Source: an uncultured Lachnospiraceae bacterium (GTDB lineage Bacteria > Bacillota > Clostridia > Lachnospirales > Lachnospiraceae). From it: a stretch of DNA of 14,973 bases. Positions within the stretch are counted from its first letter, which is position 1; the number at the start of each line of letters is the position of its first letter. Both the position numbers and the translations under genes were made by a program. The stretch spans positions 1 through 14,973 of the forward strand of contig CACZOG010000043.1 of assembly GCA_902782715.1 (NCBI GenBank). The letters are read 5' to 3'. Below are positions 1-7,069 of this stretch, one piece after another. A model generated the notes under the pieces. The model saw nothing but the letters and a program-made list of their open reading frames with translations, searched no databases and had not been told where the DNA came from.

Positions 1-362
1 ACTTCGGATCTGAAAAACATTATTCCCAATTCACCGTTCTTAATAAGCGAATTTGAAATGTTTTTAAACCCGAACTTCTCCGTAAAAAGAATCCTTGCAA
101 CAGGTCCCGAAGGAATGAAATCAATATATTCCGTCACATCCGAATCAAGCTTTGATTCGAATATTTCTTCTCCGCACTGCTTGACATACTCGATCGGATA
201 CTGTGCTACGGCTATTTCTCTTGCCGTTTCATGAAGCGCATACTCAACCCTTGAGTATAAGGTTATCATCTCCAATACCGAAACAAGTGCTATCGAAAGG
301 CTCATAAATATGGGAAGAACCAGAGCTGTTTCAATTGTTAAGCTCCCTTTTTTATATTTCAT
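1..362 (-). CDS. TadE-like pseudopilin, C-terminus cut by window edge
   Basis: Minor pilin-like membrane protein of the Tad pilus; only the first 120 codons are in the window. The N-terminus MKYKKGSLTIETALVLPIF has a short basic leader, a Gly6 that would be the prepilin-peptidase cut site, and Glu11 at position +5 of the mature chain, followed by one hydrophobic helix (about residues 8-33). This is the TadE/TadF layout. The rest of the visible part has no motif I recognise. The ATG at 360-362 is preceded by AGGAGA at good spacing. It follows the TadG-like gene after 161 bases that contain a long inverted repeat. TadE and TadF cannot be told apart here because the C-terminal half is missing. 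The family call is from sequence pattern and context; processing by the local peptidase gene is inferred. Confidence 0.75.
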   Translation of the reverse strand, partial: MKYKKGSLTIETALVLPIFMSLSIALVSVLEMITLYSRVEYALHETAREIAVAQYPIEYVKQCGEEIFESKLDSDVTEYIDFIPSGPVARILFTEKFGFKNISNSLIKNGELGIMFFRSE

Positions 363-393
363 TAATTGTCTCCTGATAAATCTTTTTATTGTT

Positions 394-518
394 AAAGGAT
401 TGCGGATAATAGCCCTCACTTAAGAATTATGGCGTTTATATTCAGTTGTTGAGAAGGTTACTTTTTCGATAAATTTGGTATACGTTTATTCGTTGAGGGC
501 TATTGCCCGCAATCCTTT
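394..518. repeat. Imperfect long inverted repeat between tadG-like and tadE-like genes
   Basis: Arms at 394-418 and 494-518 are 25 bases each and are reverse complements except for two adjacent positions, leaving 75 bases between them. The element fills most of the gap between the stop codon at 524 and the ATG at 362. Read on the minus strand, the first arm can also fold on itself (GGGC-AATA-GCCC), so two competing structures are possible. The second arm is not followed by a T-run on the coding strand, so it is not an ordinary terminator for this operon. It could be an mRNA processing or stability element, an attenuator, or a small inverted-repeat (MITE-like) insertion. No target-site duplication is obvious. 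Confidence 0.7.
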
Positions 519-523
519 TTTGA

Positions 524-2008
524 TCATTCAAAATATGAATACTTCTTTTCTCCCGTGAATCTGTAATCAAAGCCGGTTTCAATGCTAAACACCGCACTTG
601 CTTTATCCGCGCAGGCATCAAACCTGAAGTATTCGTTCCCCTTACCCGATATTCTTAAATTCTGTTCTATCATGTCCATCGTCCGATAAGCCTTAACAGA
701 AGAAGGAATAAAATACAATAGAATCCTCAGATAATCCTGATAACTTAAGGTGATATTCGGCAGGTCGCTTCCCGAAGTCGGTACATCTCCTTCTTGAGGG
801 ACGTCTCCATAAATATCCGCCAGGAATCCGAAAAATCCCTCAATACTCACATCTATCTGCGAAGATTCTTTGATGAAGGGAACCCTTTCACCCTTTACAA
901 GTCTTCTGCAGTCCGCAACTCCTTCAAGCCCCGCCCAGAGTACAAGAATGAGTTCCGTTATTATAGGTTCCGGGACTTCTATCAAAGCCGAAATGATACT
1001 CGAGATCGACCTTACGTTTTCGACCTTATCCGATGCCAGATTAAGTGCGATCAGATCTTCCAGACATCTGATGCAGTAAATGGTTCTTATCGTCTGTTCA
1101 AAATTGTTGTAATCATAGTTTGTTCCGACAATAATGTATTCCGCCTCGTAGTCAAGCTTTGTATCGTCTTTCTTGTCCAGGTAATTTCCGAATTTGGACA
1201 TTATATATTCCACAAAATATATGTTCTGTGCAGGATGAAAATCAAACTCATTCAGATTCCCGTTTCCGTGCTGTTTGTGTCGAAAAAGCAGGGAATCAGA
1301 GATGTTAAAGGATTTATGTGAAATACTGAAATCCGCTTTGAATCCTACAAGGTCCGACACTCCGGCGGTGGGTAACAGTCCCATGCGAAGCCTGTCTTTT
1401 ATCACAGTCTGCTCCCATGTGTCCTCTTCGTTATTTGTTATATTAGGCAGGCAGTTATCCCTTATTTTGTTATATCTGTCCGCATCTATGTTATAGCTGT
1501 CCCAGACACTTACGAGATTTAACATCTCCTTGACATCTTTTTCTCCCACAAGATTGGACATATATTCCACGACCTGATCGACAAAAGGCTCCCCGAATCT
1601 GTCCGTGGCAAGTTCATATTCCGTAAGAGAAACATTTGTATCCGTAACATCCAGAAAATCCGAACAGATCAGAAAAGAAGTACCGTTTTCGGGATGGAAA
1701 TTATCATCAAAATAATTGTTCAGTCTGATCTCAAGATTCTTTGAATCAGGGCTGTTGGACAAATAGGACATATCGATAAAAAACACATCATATCTGTCCA
1801 AAAGTTCCCTGTTATACTCCCCAAAGACCGAGAAGAGCGCGCTTTCCATTGCACATTCAAACAAGACCTGGAGCGCAGCCCCTCTCGCAGCCGATACCAT
1901 CGTCAAAAGCAACGATATTATCAGCATAAATACCAAACTGAGATATATTGATATTTCCCCGCTTTTATTTAATTTTCTTAATCTTCGTCGTAATCGCTTT
2001 AAACACAT
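524..2008 (-). CDS. TadG-like membrane-anchored protein (DUF5702-like)
   Basis: Large single-pass protein usually found beside TadE/Flp genes in Tad loci of Clostridia; its exact role in the pilus is not known. Starting at the ATG at 2006-2008 it has about 494 residues: a very basic N-terminus, then KSGEISIYLSLVFMLIISL leading into one membrane helix, then a long polar extracytoplasmic domain with many Asp, Asn and Tyr. The AARGAA motif after the helix and the FxEYNRELLDRYDVFFID stretch fit the DUF5702-type proteins I recall. It lacks Glu at +5 after its only plausible Gly cut site, so processing as a pilin is doubtful. The start is uncertain: the reading frame overlaps flp, and a TTG at 2023 has a better-placed GAAGAG. 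Either start overlaps the pilin gene by 44-59 bases. Confidence 0.72.
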   Translation of the reverse strand: MCLKRLRRRLRKLNKSGEISIYLSLVFMLIISLLLTMVSAARGAALQVLFECAMESALFSVFGEYNRELLDRYDVFFIDMSYLSNSPDSKNLEIRLNNYFDDNFHPENGTSFLICSDFLDVTDTNVSLTEYELATDRFGEPFVDQVVEYMSNLVGEKDVKEMLNLVSVWDSYNIDADRYNKIRDNCLPNITNNEEDTWEQTVIKDRLRMGLLPTAGVSDLVGFKADFSISHKSFNISDSLLFRHKQHGNGNLNEFDFHPAQNIYFVEYIMSKFGNYLDKKDDTKLDYEAEYIIVGTNYDYNNFEQTIRTIYCIRCLEDLIALNLASDKVENVRSISSIISALIEVPEPIITELILVLWAGLEGVADCRRLVKGERVPFIKESSQIDVSIEGFFGFLADIYGDVPQEGDVPTSGSDLPNITLSYQDYLRILLYFIPSSVKAYRTMDMIEQNLRISGKGNEYFRFDACADKASAVFSIETGFDYRFTGEKKYSYFE

Positions 2009-2147
2009 CTTCAACAATATCAATCATCTCTTCTCTAAAAATAACAACCAGCGTAACCAACACAACCAGAATCAGGATCACTTCCACGGTACTGAGTCCG
2101 GTTTCATCCAATGCAAATCTTTTAATAATATTAATTGCAGACTTCAT
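1965..2147 (-). CDS. flp: Flp-family type IVb pilin (major Tad pilin)
   Basis: 60-residue prepilin that would form the Tad pilus fibre. A 17-residue leader ends in ETG; the mature chain begins LSTVEVILILVVLVTLVVIF, with Glu at +5 and a single hydrophobic helix, then a short amphipathic tail rich in Lys. This matches the Flp type IVb layout: cut after Gly17, Glu22 being the conserved Glu. The ATG is preceded by AAAGGAGGGG at ideal spacing, the best ribosome binding site in the window, as expected for an abundant pilin. It lies 65 bases after tadC and its 3' end overlaps the TadG-like gene. The gap upstream holds a possible dedicated promoter. The short length is normal for the family. Confidence 0.93.
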   Translation of the reverse strand: MKSAINIIKRFALDETGLSTVEVILILVVLVTLVVIFREEMIDIVEDVFKAITTKIKKIK

Positions 2148-2170
2148 GTTTACCCCTCCTTTCCTTAATG

Positions 2171-2202
2171 ATTCTATGGTTAAATCCCCGATCGGGAGTC
2201 AA
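2171..2202 (-). promoter_or_regulatory. Possible pilin-specific promoter with palindrome in the spacer
   Basis: On the minus strand TTGACT (2197-2202) and TAGAAT (2171-2176) stand 20 bases apart, and the perfect 10-base palindrome CCCGATCGGG (2187-2196) lies directly after the -35 box. Both boxes are 5 of 6 to consensus, but the spacer is longer than the usual 17. Initiation about 7 bases after TAGAAT would give a short leader that still contains the flp ribosome binding site. Long spacers with palindromes are known for MerR-family targets, but the palindrome here is off-centre. The call is tentative; the gap could simply be a processing site. Confidence 0.3.
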
Positions 2203-2212
2203 CCTTCAGCCG

Positions 2213-3433
2213 TCAGCCGAAAGAAAAACTTTCAAACGCCGGAATCATTATCAGCACAAACACTATAAGCAAAAGCAGTACCATGGGAAGTAAAAGTTTG
2301 GTTCCTGCGGTTTCCGCTTTCTTTTTTATCTTTTCTCTTCTCTCGGAAGTACTCTCTCCTGCTGCCTTTCTGATGTCATCAGAGATCTTTCCTCCCTTTT
2401 TGATATTCCTGTTTATCATTCCGGCAAAAAACGATATCTCTCTGACTTTACACTCTTTAGCCATGCCGTTTAAGGCTTCTGCCAGAGAATATCCCGACCT
2501 GACATGTTCGTTTGCCTTATATATTTCCTCATAAAGAGGACTGTCTTTCTTGCTCTTCTTATATTCCCTTGCAAGTCTGTCAACCACCTGCGCATGAGTC
2601 AGTCCCGCCTCGTTTAAAAGTGCATACTTAACTGCAAAATCTGGATATTCCAGAATTATCTTTTCCTTTCGCTTCTTCTCGTTATCGCCCGCCGAAAACT
2701 TATCCTTAAAAAGAACCAGGAAAGCGCACAGTACGGTCAGCGCCATTACTGTCGGCACTTTGTTTTTCGTCTGCTTCTCCCATTTGACATCTACACCGTC
2801 GATAAGCTCGGGAAGCTCGATGGTTTTCTCGTTTCTTTCACTTACATTTCTCAAATCCAGATAGTTCCTTATCTTCTTTGAAAAAGCTTCTTCCTCGCTT
2901 AATTTAGCGGGAAGAATTATTCCGTTTATCGTCTCTTTTTCTTCAAATTCATCAAGGGAATACGTGATCTCTATCTCGAATTCCGTTTTTTCATCAATAT
3001 CGCCCGACAGATTTCCGTTACTGTCTATAAGCCCTCTCGGCCTTATACGATATTCGATATCAAAAGGGTATCCTTCCACTGTATCCGCCAGTTTAAGCGG
3101 TTCTGTTACTGAAGAAAAAGACTCGTTTTGACCAAGGATCTGCATCTTTAACGCTGTAATGAAGTCTCCCTTCATGGATTCGATCTCCCGAGCGCTTAAT
3201 GTTCGCGATAAAACTTCCAGATCAAGGACTTCTTCACCGTAAATACTCTCGACTTTAAGTTTCACGTTTTGATCTTTTTCTTCATCCCTTTCAAGAACAT
3301 CCGCGCGCAGATCGACATTTCTGTTTTTTAACGTCAGAACAAAAGCGACCAACGCTCCGATCCCAAGAACGATCAGTGCCGATTTCAAAGATTTAGGATC
3401 TAAATTTTTAAATTTACTATGTGTTCTCCCCAT
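2213..3433 (-). CDS. tadC: TadC-like pilus platform protein with large N-terminal domain
   Basis: Inner-membrane platform subunit of the Tad pilus machine, paired with TadB. The C-terminal half carries a type II secretion F-type domain (about residues 255-380, including EYPDFAVKYALLNEAGLTHA and a GGKISDDIRKAA stretch) followed by a hydrophobic helix (about 383-403). Unusually, a helix at about 17-37 and another at about 227-247 enclose some 190 polar residues of charged, beta-prone sequence, which would lie outside the membrane. TadC proteins are more often near 300 residues, so this one (406) has an extra domain. The ATG at 3431-3433 follows GGGAGC and overlaps tadB by 34 bases, indicating translational coupling. 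The machine role is from family knowledge; the role of the extra domain is unknown. Confidence 0.8.
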   Translation of the reverse strand: MGRTHSKFKNLDPKSLKSALIVLGIGALVAFVLTLKNRNVDLRADVLERDEEKDQNVKLKVESIYGEEVLDLEVLSRTLSAREIESMKGDFITALKMQILGQNESFSSVTEPLKLADTVEGYPFDIEYRIRPRGLIDSNGNLSGDIDEKTEFEIEITYSLDEFEEKETINGIILPAKLSEEEAFSKKIRNYLDLRNVSERNEKTIELPELIDGVDVKWEKQTKNKVPTVMALTVLCAFLVLFKDKFSAGDNEKKRKEKIILEYPDFAVKYALLNEAGLTHAQVVDRLAREYKKSKKDSPLYEEIYKANEHVRSGYSLAEALNGMAKECKVREISFFAGMINRNIKKGGKISDDIRKAAGESTSERREKIKKKAETAGTKLLLPMVLLLLIVFVLIMIPAFESFSFG

Positions 3434-4137
3434 AAAAATGCTCCCGTATAAACCGCCAGACAGGCACTCATAATGAGTGTTCCTGATATATTCCCATACA
3501 GAATGTCAAAATAACCCGGGCTCGTCACACCGATATAAACCAGTATCACAAATGGGATCAGGCACATTATCCTGTGCTCAAATTTCTTAGAAGAAATAAG
3601 TATTCTGAATTCCCTTTTCATCTCGATCCTGGAATCTATCACTTCTGTGGTATCCGATATGATCTCTTTTAAGTTTCCGCCACTTCGTTTCGCTATTGAA
3701 AATATCTCCGCAAACTCCGATATCTCTTCTATCCCGGACCTTTCTCCCAAAGAGGAGATCAGTTCTTCCAGAACAATATTGTTCTCCAGTCCGCGGACGA
3801 TTATTTCGCACTCCTTTGTAATATGGGATTTCCTCCCGTAAAGCTTCTCCATATCTCTGTAAGCATTTGCAAAAGCGTTCTCCGGAGAACTTCCGGATTG
3901 AAGATTCGTTGCCACGATCCTAATAAGTTCCTTAAATTCCAGAGTCATTTCCCAGTTTCTTTTTTGTTTTAGAAACGATCTCGCATATTTTAAAAACAGC
4001 GGAAAAAAGAGAAATAAAACTATGCTTGACAACATTGATTTATAGAAAAAGTATGCAAAAAATACCGATACCGCTATCCAGATAAGAACGCACGCGGCCG
4101 TTTCTTTTATATTCATTTTGTATGTGTCATATCTCAT
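3400..4137 (-). CDS. tadB: TadB-like pilus platform protein
   Basis: Inner-membrane platform protein that, with TadC, connects the TadA ATPase to pilin assembly. Two adjacent hydrophobic helices lie at about residues 11-50, a cytoplasmic type II secretion F-type domain at about 63-190 (NLQSGSSPENAFANAYRDM, then SGGNLKEIISDTTEVI), and two more helices at about 188-205 and 220-240. The length of 245 is a little shorter than many TadB proteins, which have a longer N-terminus. The start at 4137 overlaps the end of tadA by 11 bases and has a weak GGA upstream; an internal ATG at 4116 is a less likely alternative. Order tadA-tadB-tadC supports the call. Confidence 0.88.
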   Translation of the reverse strand: MRYDTYKMNIKETAACVLIWIAVSVFFAYFFYKSMLSSIVLFLFFPLFLKYARSFLKQKRNWEMTLEFKELIRIVATNLQSGSSPENAFANAYRDMEKLYGRKSHITKECEIIVRGLENNIVLEELISSLGERSGIEEISEFAEIFSIAKRSGGNLKEIISDTTEVIDSRIEMKREFRILISSKKFEHRIMCLIPFVILVYIGVTSPGYFDILYGNISGTLIMSACLAVYTGAFLWGEHIVNLKI

Positions 4138-5326
4138 ATGTTTTTTCCATTTTCGATGTATTTGTCAGTTCGCCTGTCTTAACCAGTCTGAACCCGTCTT
4201 CGTAATTTCTTAATTCAAAAATCGTCTTTAAAACCACGCTCTTATGGTCATTGGAAGTAACTTCGCTTATTTCAGTTACCCTTCTGACTTTATCCCTTCC
4301 GCGTTCAAGGTGGACCATTATGTCTATTCCCGATGCGATCTGTTTCTTGATCGCCTCAAGCGGGATCTCCGCATTCTGAAGATACATGGCTTCCAGACGC
4401 GTGAGCATATCCGCCGCACTGTTGGCGTGACCCGTGGACATACTTCCTTCATGGCCGGTATTGAACGCCTGCAGCATGTCCGCAACTTCTGCTCCTCTTA
4501 CCTCACCGACGATGATCCTGTCCGGTCGCATACGAAGTGCCGTTTTGATCAGATCTTTAATTGTAATGGCTTCGCATCCCGATGAATTCGCGTTTCTTGT
4601 TTCAAGTCGGACCAGGTTGTCGATCGATTTGATCTTAAGTTCCGCACTGTCTTCGATGGTTATTACTCTCTCTTTAGGCGGAATAAAATCCGACAAAATG
4701 TTCAAAAGTGTCGTTTTGCCTGACGAAGTGCCGCCCGATACGAAGATGTTGTATCCCGCACGCACAGCCTTTTTTAAGAAAGCGGCGCCCTCGGGAGAAA
4801 TGCTTCCCATTTCTATAAGGTTATCCATGGAAAACACATCTTTGGGAAACCGCCTGATCGTAATGATCGGGCCGTAAACGGCCGGCGGACTCAAAACTAT
4901 GTTCACACGCTCACCCGCCTCGAGACGGGCATCCACGATGGGCTCGCTCTCATTAACAACTCTGTTGCAGGAGGCCACGATCTGCTGGATAACGTCATCC
5001 AGCTTTTCTTTGGACTTAAACTGCTTGTTCCATTCGCACATCTCTCCTTTTCTCTCTACAAAAATATGGTCATATCCGTTAACCATTATTTCCGAGACGC
5101 TTTCATCCTCGATCAGTTCCTGAAGAATATCCAGTTTTCTTATTGAGTCGAAGATGATCTTTACCAGATCTTCTTTATCCTTAAGAGAGAACTTGCCTTC
5201 TTTAGTTTCTTTGTAAACCGTCTGTGCGATAAGCGACCTGACTTCGTCTTCCCTGTTTTGTACGCTCAGATCCAGATTGTTCCTGACAACAGCGGTTATT
5301 CTTTCTATCTCTTTATCTTTTACCAT
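4127..5326 (-). CDS. tadA: TadA/CpaF secretion ATPase
   Basis: Cytoplasmic hexameric ATPase that powers Tad pilus assembly. All hallmarks of the type II/IV secretion ATPase family are present: Walker A GGTSSGKT (198-205), Asp box VITIEDSAEL (221-230), Walker B RIIVGEVRGAE (270-280) and His box GHEGSMSTGHANS (291-303). The N-terminal part (about 1-110) with ESVSEIMVNGYDHIFVER and the VNIVLSPPAVYGPIITIRRF stretch are typical of CpaF. The length of 399 is normal for clostridial members. The ATG is preceded by AGGAGATACGG. It sits 9 bases after tadZ and overlaps tadB. Nothing suggests loss of activity. Confidence 0.96.
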   Translation of the reverse strand: MVKDKEIERITAVVRNNLDLSVQNREDEVRSLIAQTVYKETKEGKFSLKDKEDLVKIIFDSIRKLDILQELIEDESVSEIMVNGYDHIFVERKGEMCEWNKQFKSKEKLDDVIQQIVASCNRVVNESEPIVDARLEAGERVNIVLSPPAVYGPIITIRRFPKDVFSMDNLIEMGSISPEGAAFLKKAVRAGYNIFVSGGTSSGKTTLLNILSDFIPPKERVITIEDSAELKIKSIDNLVRLETRNANSSGCEAITIKDLIKTALRMRPDRIIVGEVRGAEVADMLQAFNTGHEGSMSTGHANSAADMLTRLEAMYLQNAEIPLEAIKKQIASGIDIMVHLERGRDKVRRVTEISEVTSNDHKSVVLKTIFELRNYEDGFRLVKTGELTNTSKMEKTYEI

Positions 5327-5335
5327 CCGTATCTC

Positions 5336-6310
5336 CTACCATTTAAAATCCGAGGCCGTTTCTTTTCTTACAAAATCTGACAGTTCCGTATACAAAAGCC
5401 TGTCCAGGCTGTCCGGAAGATTTCGTATCGTCGGAACATTGAATTTACGTGTTTTCGAAAGAATATCACCGCGATTGTATTCGTTTAAAATGGTTTCATA
5501 ATGAAATATCTTGCTCTGAGCTTTGCGGTCGGGTGCGCTTAGCGTGTAGATGATCGTGCATCTTGATAAAAAAGAATCGAAAAGTCCCTGAAGATAATCC
5601 GACAGGTCGAGAATAACGTAATCATACTCATTCATCGCTGTCAGTTCGTTTATGAAAGAATCCCATTCTTCCTGTGTGATATATGAAAGATCCAGATAGT
5701 AATACGCCGACTGGATCATGTCCAGACCGTTATGATTTATAATGCTGTTGTGAAATTTCGCCCCGAATTCATGTTTAAGATTGTTAAAATAATAAAGAAC
5801 ATCTGCCAGATCGGCCTTTTTCTCCACGCTGTCTTCAATATTCATTCCCGAAAAGCTTTCAAAATTCAAATACAAAACCCGGTAATTCTTCGCCAGCATC
5901 TGACCTAAAACCGCACAGAATGACGTTTTCATCACCCGCCCCACGGGTGAATAAACTCCTATCAGTTTGGTTCGGCTGAACCCCTGAATTTCATTCTCTT
6001 CATCCGTTACACCCAGAAGTTCGGTCAGTCTCGTTACGATCTCATCTCCGGGGCAGAAGCGGTAAAGCCCGTCATTCTGGGCATTTTCGTATATCGATAT
6101 GATTCTTTTTACTCCTGCATACGAGCGTCTTTTATCCTCGGAAACTATCAGGAAATCTATGCTTTCTCTTTCCAAAAATGCAGTCAGTTTATCCTCGCTT
6201 GTAAAAGCCATATATGTGTAATGCAGTTTGGTTTCATCCTCCAGATAGTGATACATTTTTTCCATGTATTTTTGATTGGAGTCAAACAATGCCAGTACCT
6301 TCTTTTTCAT
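5336..6310 (-). CDS. tadZ: TadZ/CpaE-like ATPase with degenerate P-loop
   Basis: Localisation factor of the Tad system, related to ParA/MinD ATPases. Residues 1-100 resemble a receiver-like domain (KKVLALFDSNQKYMEKMYHYL, later IDFLIVSEDK) without a clear phospho-acceptor set. Residues about 113-300 resemble a MinD/ParA domain: KLIGVYSPVGRVMKTSFCAVLG at the P-loop position, RVLYLNFESFSGM, then DYVILDLSDYL. The P-loop (121-130) keeps the Lys-Thr but replaces the expected Gly before Lys with Met and has Val one residue earlier, so nucleotide binding may be weak. The ATG overlaps the peptidase stop region (TAAATG) and has AGGAGG at good spacing, so it is coupled to the peptidase gene. TadZ is inferred mainly from the domain order and its place before tadA. 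Confidence 0.85.
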   Translation of the reverse strand: MKKKVLALFDSNQKYMEKMYHYLEDETKLHYTYMAFTSEDKLTAFLERESIDFLIVSEDKRRSYAGVKRIISIYENAQNDGLYRFCPGDEIVTRLTELLGVTDEENEIQGFSRTKLIGVYSPVGRVMKTSFCAVLGQMLAKNYRVLYLNFESFSGMNIEDSVEKKADLADVLYYFNNLKHEFGAKFHNSIINHNGLDMIQSAYYYLDLSYITQEEWDSFINELTAMNEYDYVILDLSDYLQGLFDSFLSRCTIIYTLSAPDRKAQSKIFHYETILNEYNRGDILSKTRKFNVPTIRNLPDSLDRLLYTELSDFVRKETASDFKW

Positions 6311-6847
6311 TTATCCTCCTATCAGTTTTATGATTACCCCCAAAAGGATCGGCAAAGAAAAATGTATGCTCCCCTTTTTCAACATTTCTTTGTCCAAAGT
6401 CTCAAAATACGGCTCATTTAAAACATCCATGTCTCGCATCCTCAATCTGATGAACATATTCTTCGCAAAACGGAACAGATACTTGAATCTTTCCCCAAAA
6501 GAGCGGTATCTGACAGCCTTGACCAAACCTATGATCAAGCCGGCGAAGAGTGAAAAAACGAAAATGATCATTACATCTTTGAATGAAAAGCATATGCCTG
6601 TCATTGCGAGAAGCTTTATATCCGCCGCTCCGAAAAGACCGAGCACGAAAAGCGGAAACAAAATAAGGATGGGAAATAAAACAGAGAAAAAAGTACCGAT
6701 AAAATCAAATCCTTGATCTAGAACGATCTTTTGTATAAGAAGCAAGCCCGAAGCTGAAATAATATACCAGTTGGGTATTTTATCGGTACGAAGATCGAAA
6801 ACTGCCGCGGCAGTCAAAATCAGTACCAGTAAAAAAATATCTTTCAC
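6311..6847 (-). CDS. tadV: Prepilin peptidase, A24 family (TadV/CpaA-like)
   Basis: Membrane aspartyl protease that removes leaders from the Flp and TadE-like prepilins. The two catalytic aspartates are visible: Asp18 in VFDLRTDKIPN and Asp76 in GAADIKLL. Hydrophobic helices cover most of residues 1-110 with a further one at the C-terminus (about 163-177). It lacks the N-terminal methyltransferase domain of larger type IV peptidases, as usual for TadV. The second motif reads GAAD rather than the common GxGD. The only reasonable start is a GTG at 6845-6847; the AAGGA just before it is too close to be an ideal binding site, so translation may be inefficient. First gene of the tad operon, about 80 bases after the predicted transcription start. 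Confidence 0.88.
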   Translation of the reverse strand: MKDIFLLVLILTAAAVFDLRTDKIPNWYIISASGLLLIQKIVLDQGFDFIGTFFSVLFPILILFPLFVLGLFGAADIKLLAMTGICFSFKDVMIIFVFSLFAGLIIGLVKAVRYRSFGERFKYLFRFAKNMFIRLRMRDMDVLNEPYFETLDKEMLKKGSIHFSLPILLGVIIKLIGG

Positions 6848-6935
6848 TTCCTTTTCATATTCAGTTATTTTTATCAGGAAAATTTGGGGAGATTTATCCC
6901 AATTTGAGAACCCGATTCTTCATCAGGTGAGTTTG

Positions 6936-6992
6936 ATTATAATTGAACTTGTGCAATTTGTAAATAATTTTTTGAAAATTTTTTATTTTTTT
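6936..6992 (-). promoter_or_regulatory. Main tad operon promoter with A/T-rich upstream element
   Basis: On the minus strand TTTACA (6959-6964) and a perfect TATAAT (6936-6941) are separated by exactly 17 bases. Directly upstream of the -35, at 6968-6992, are three A-tracts on the coding strand, like an UP element. Start of transcription is predicted near 6929, leaving a leader of about 80 bases before the GTG of the peptidase gene. It reads like a strong housekeeping-sigma promoter. No sigma-D or sigma-54 type motif is seen. The leader contains a bulged hairpin at about 6880-6905. Confidence 0.75.
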
Positions 6993-7024
6993 GTTGAAAA
7001 TCACGAAAAGGCTGAAAAGGGCGC

Positions 7025-7062
7025 AAAAAAAACCTCTCCAAATCAGCTGTTTGAAGAGGTTT
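7025..7062 (-). terminator. Rho-independent terminator of the decoration operon
   Basis: On the minus strand AAACCTCTTCAAA and TTTGGAGAGGTTT pair over 13 positions with a single G-U type pair around the loop CAGCTGA-like centre, followed by a run of Ts. It begins about 8 bases after the stop codon of the cytidylyltransferase fusion gene and separates this operon from the tad promoter. The A-rich other flank is too short to make it equally effective on the plus strand. Confidence 0.9.
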
Positions 7063-7069
7063 ATAAGCA

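Noticed and set aside
420..490. A promoter inside the inverted repeat for the tadE-like gene (TATAAA or CATAAT).
   Set aside because: No -35 box at suitable spacing for either; the matches are expected by chance in AT-rich DNA.
2206..2219. Tandem 7-base repeat TCAGCCG at the end of tadC.
   Set aside because: Two copies only, covering the stop codon; too short to mean more than a local duplication.
6961..7000. A very A/T-rich stretch that could suggest a replication origin.
   Set aside because: There are no DnaA-box repeats or replication genes, and its place directly upstream of a near-consensus -35 box explains it better as an upstream promoter element.
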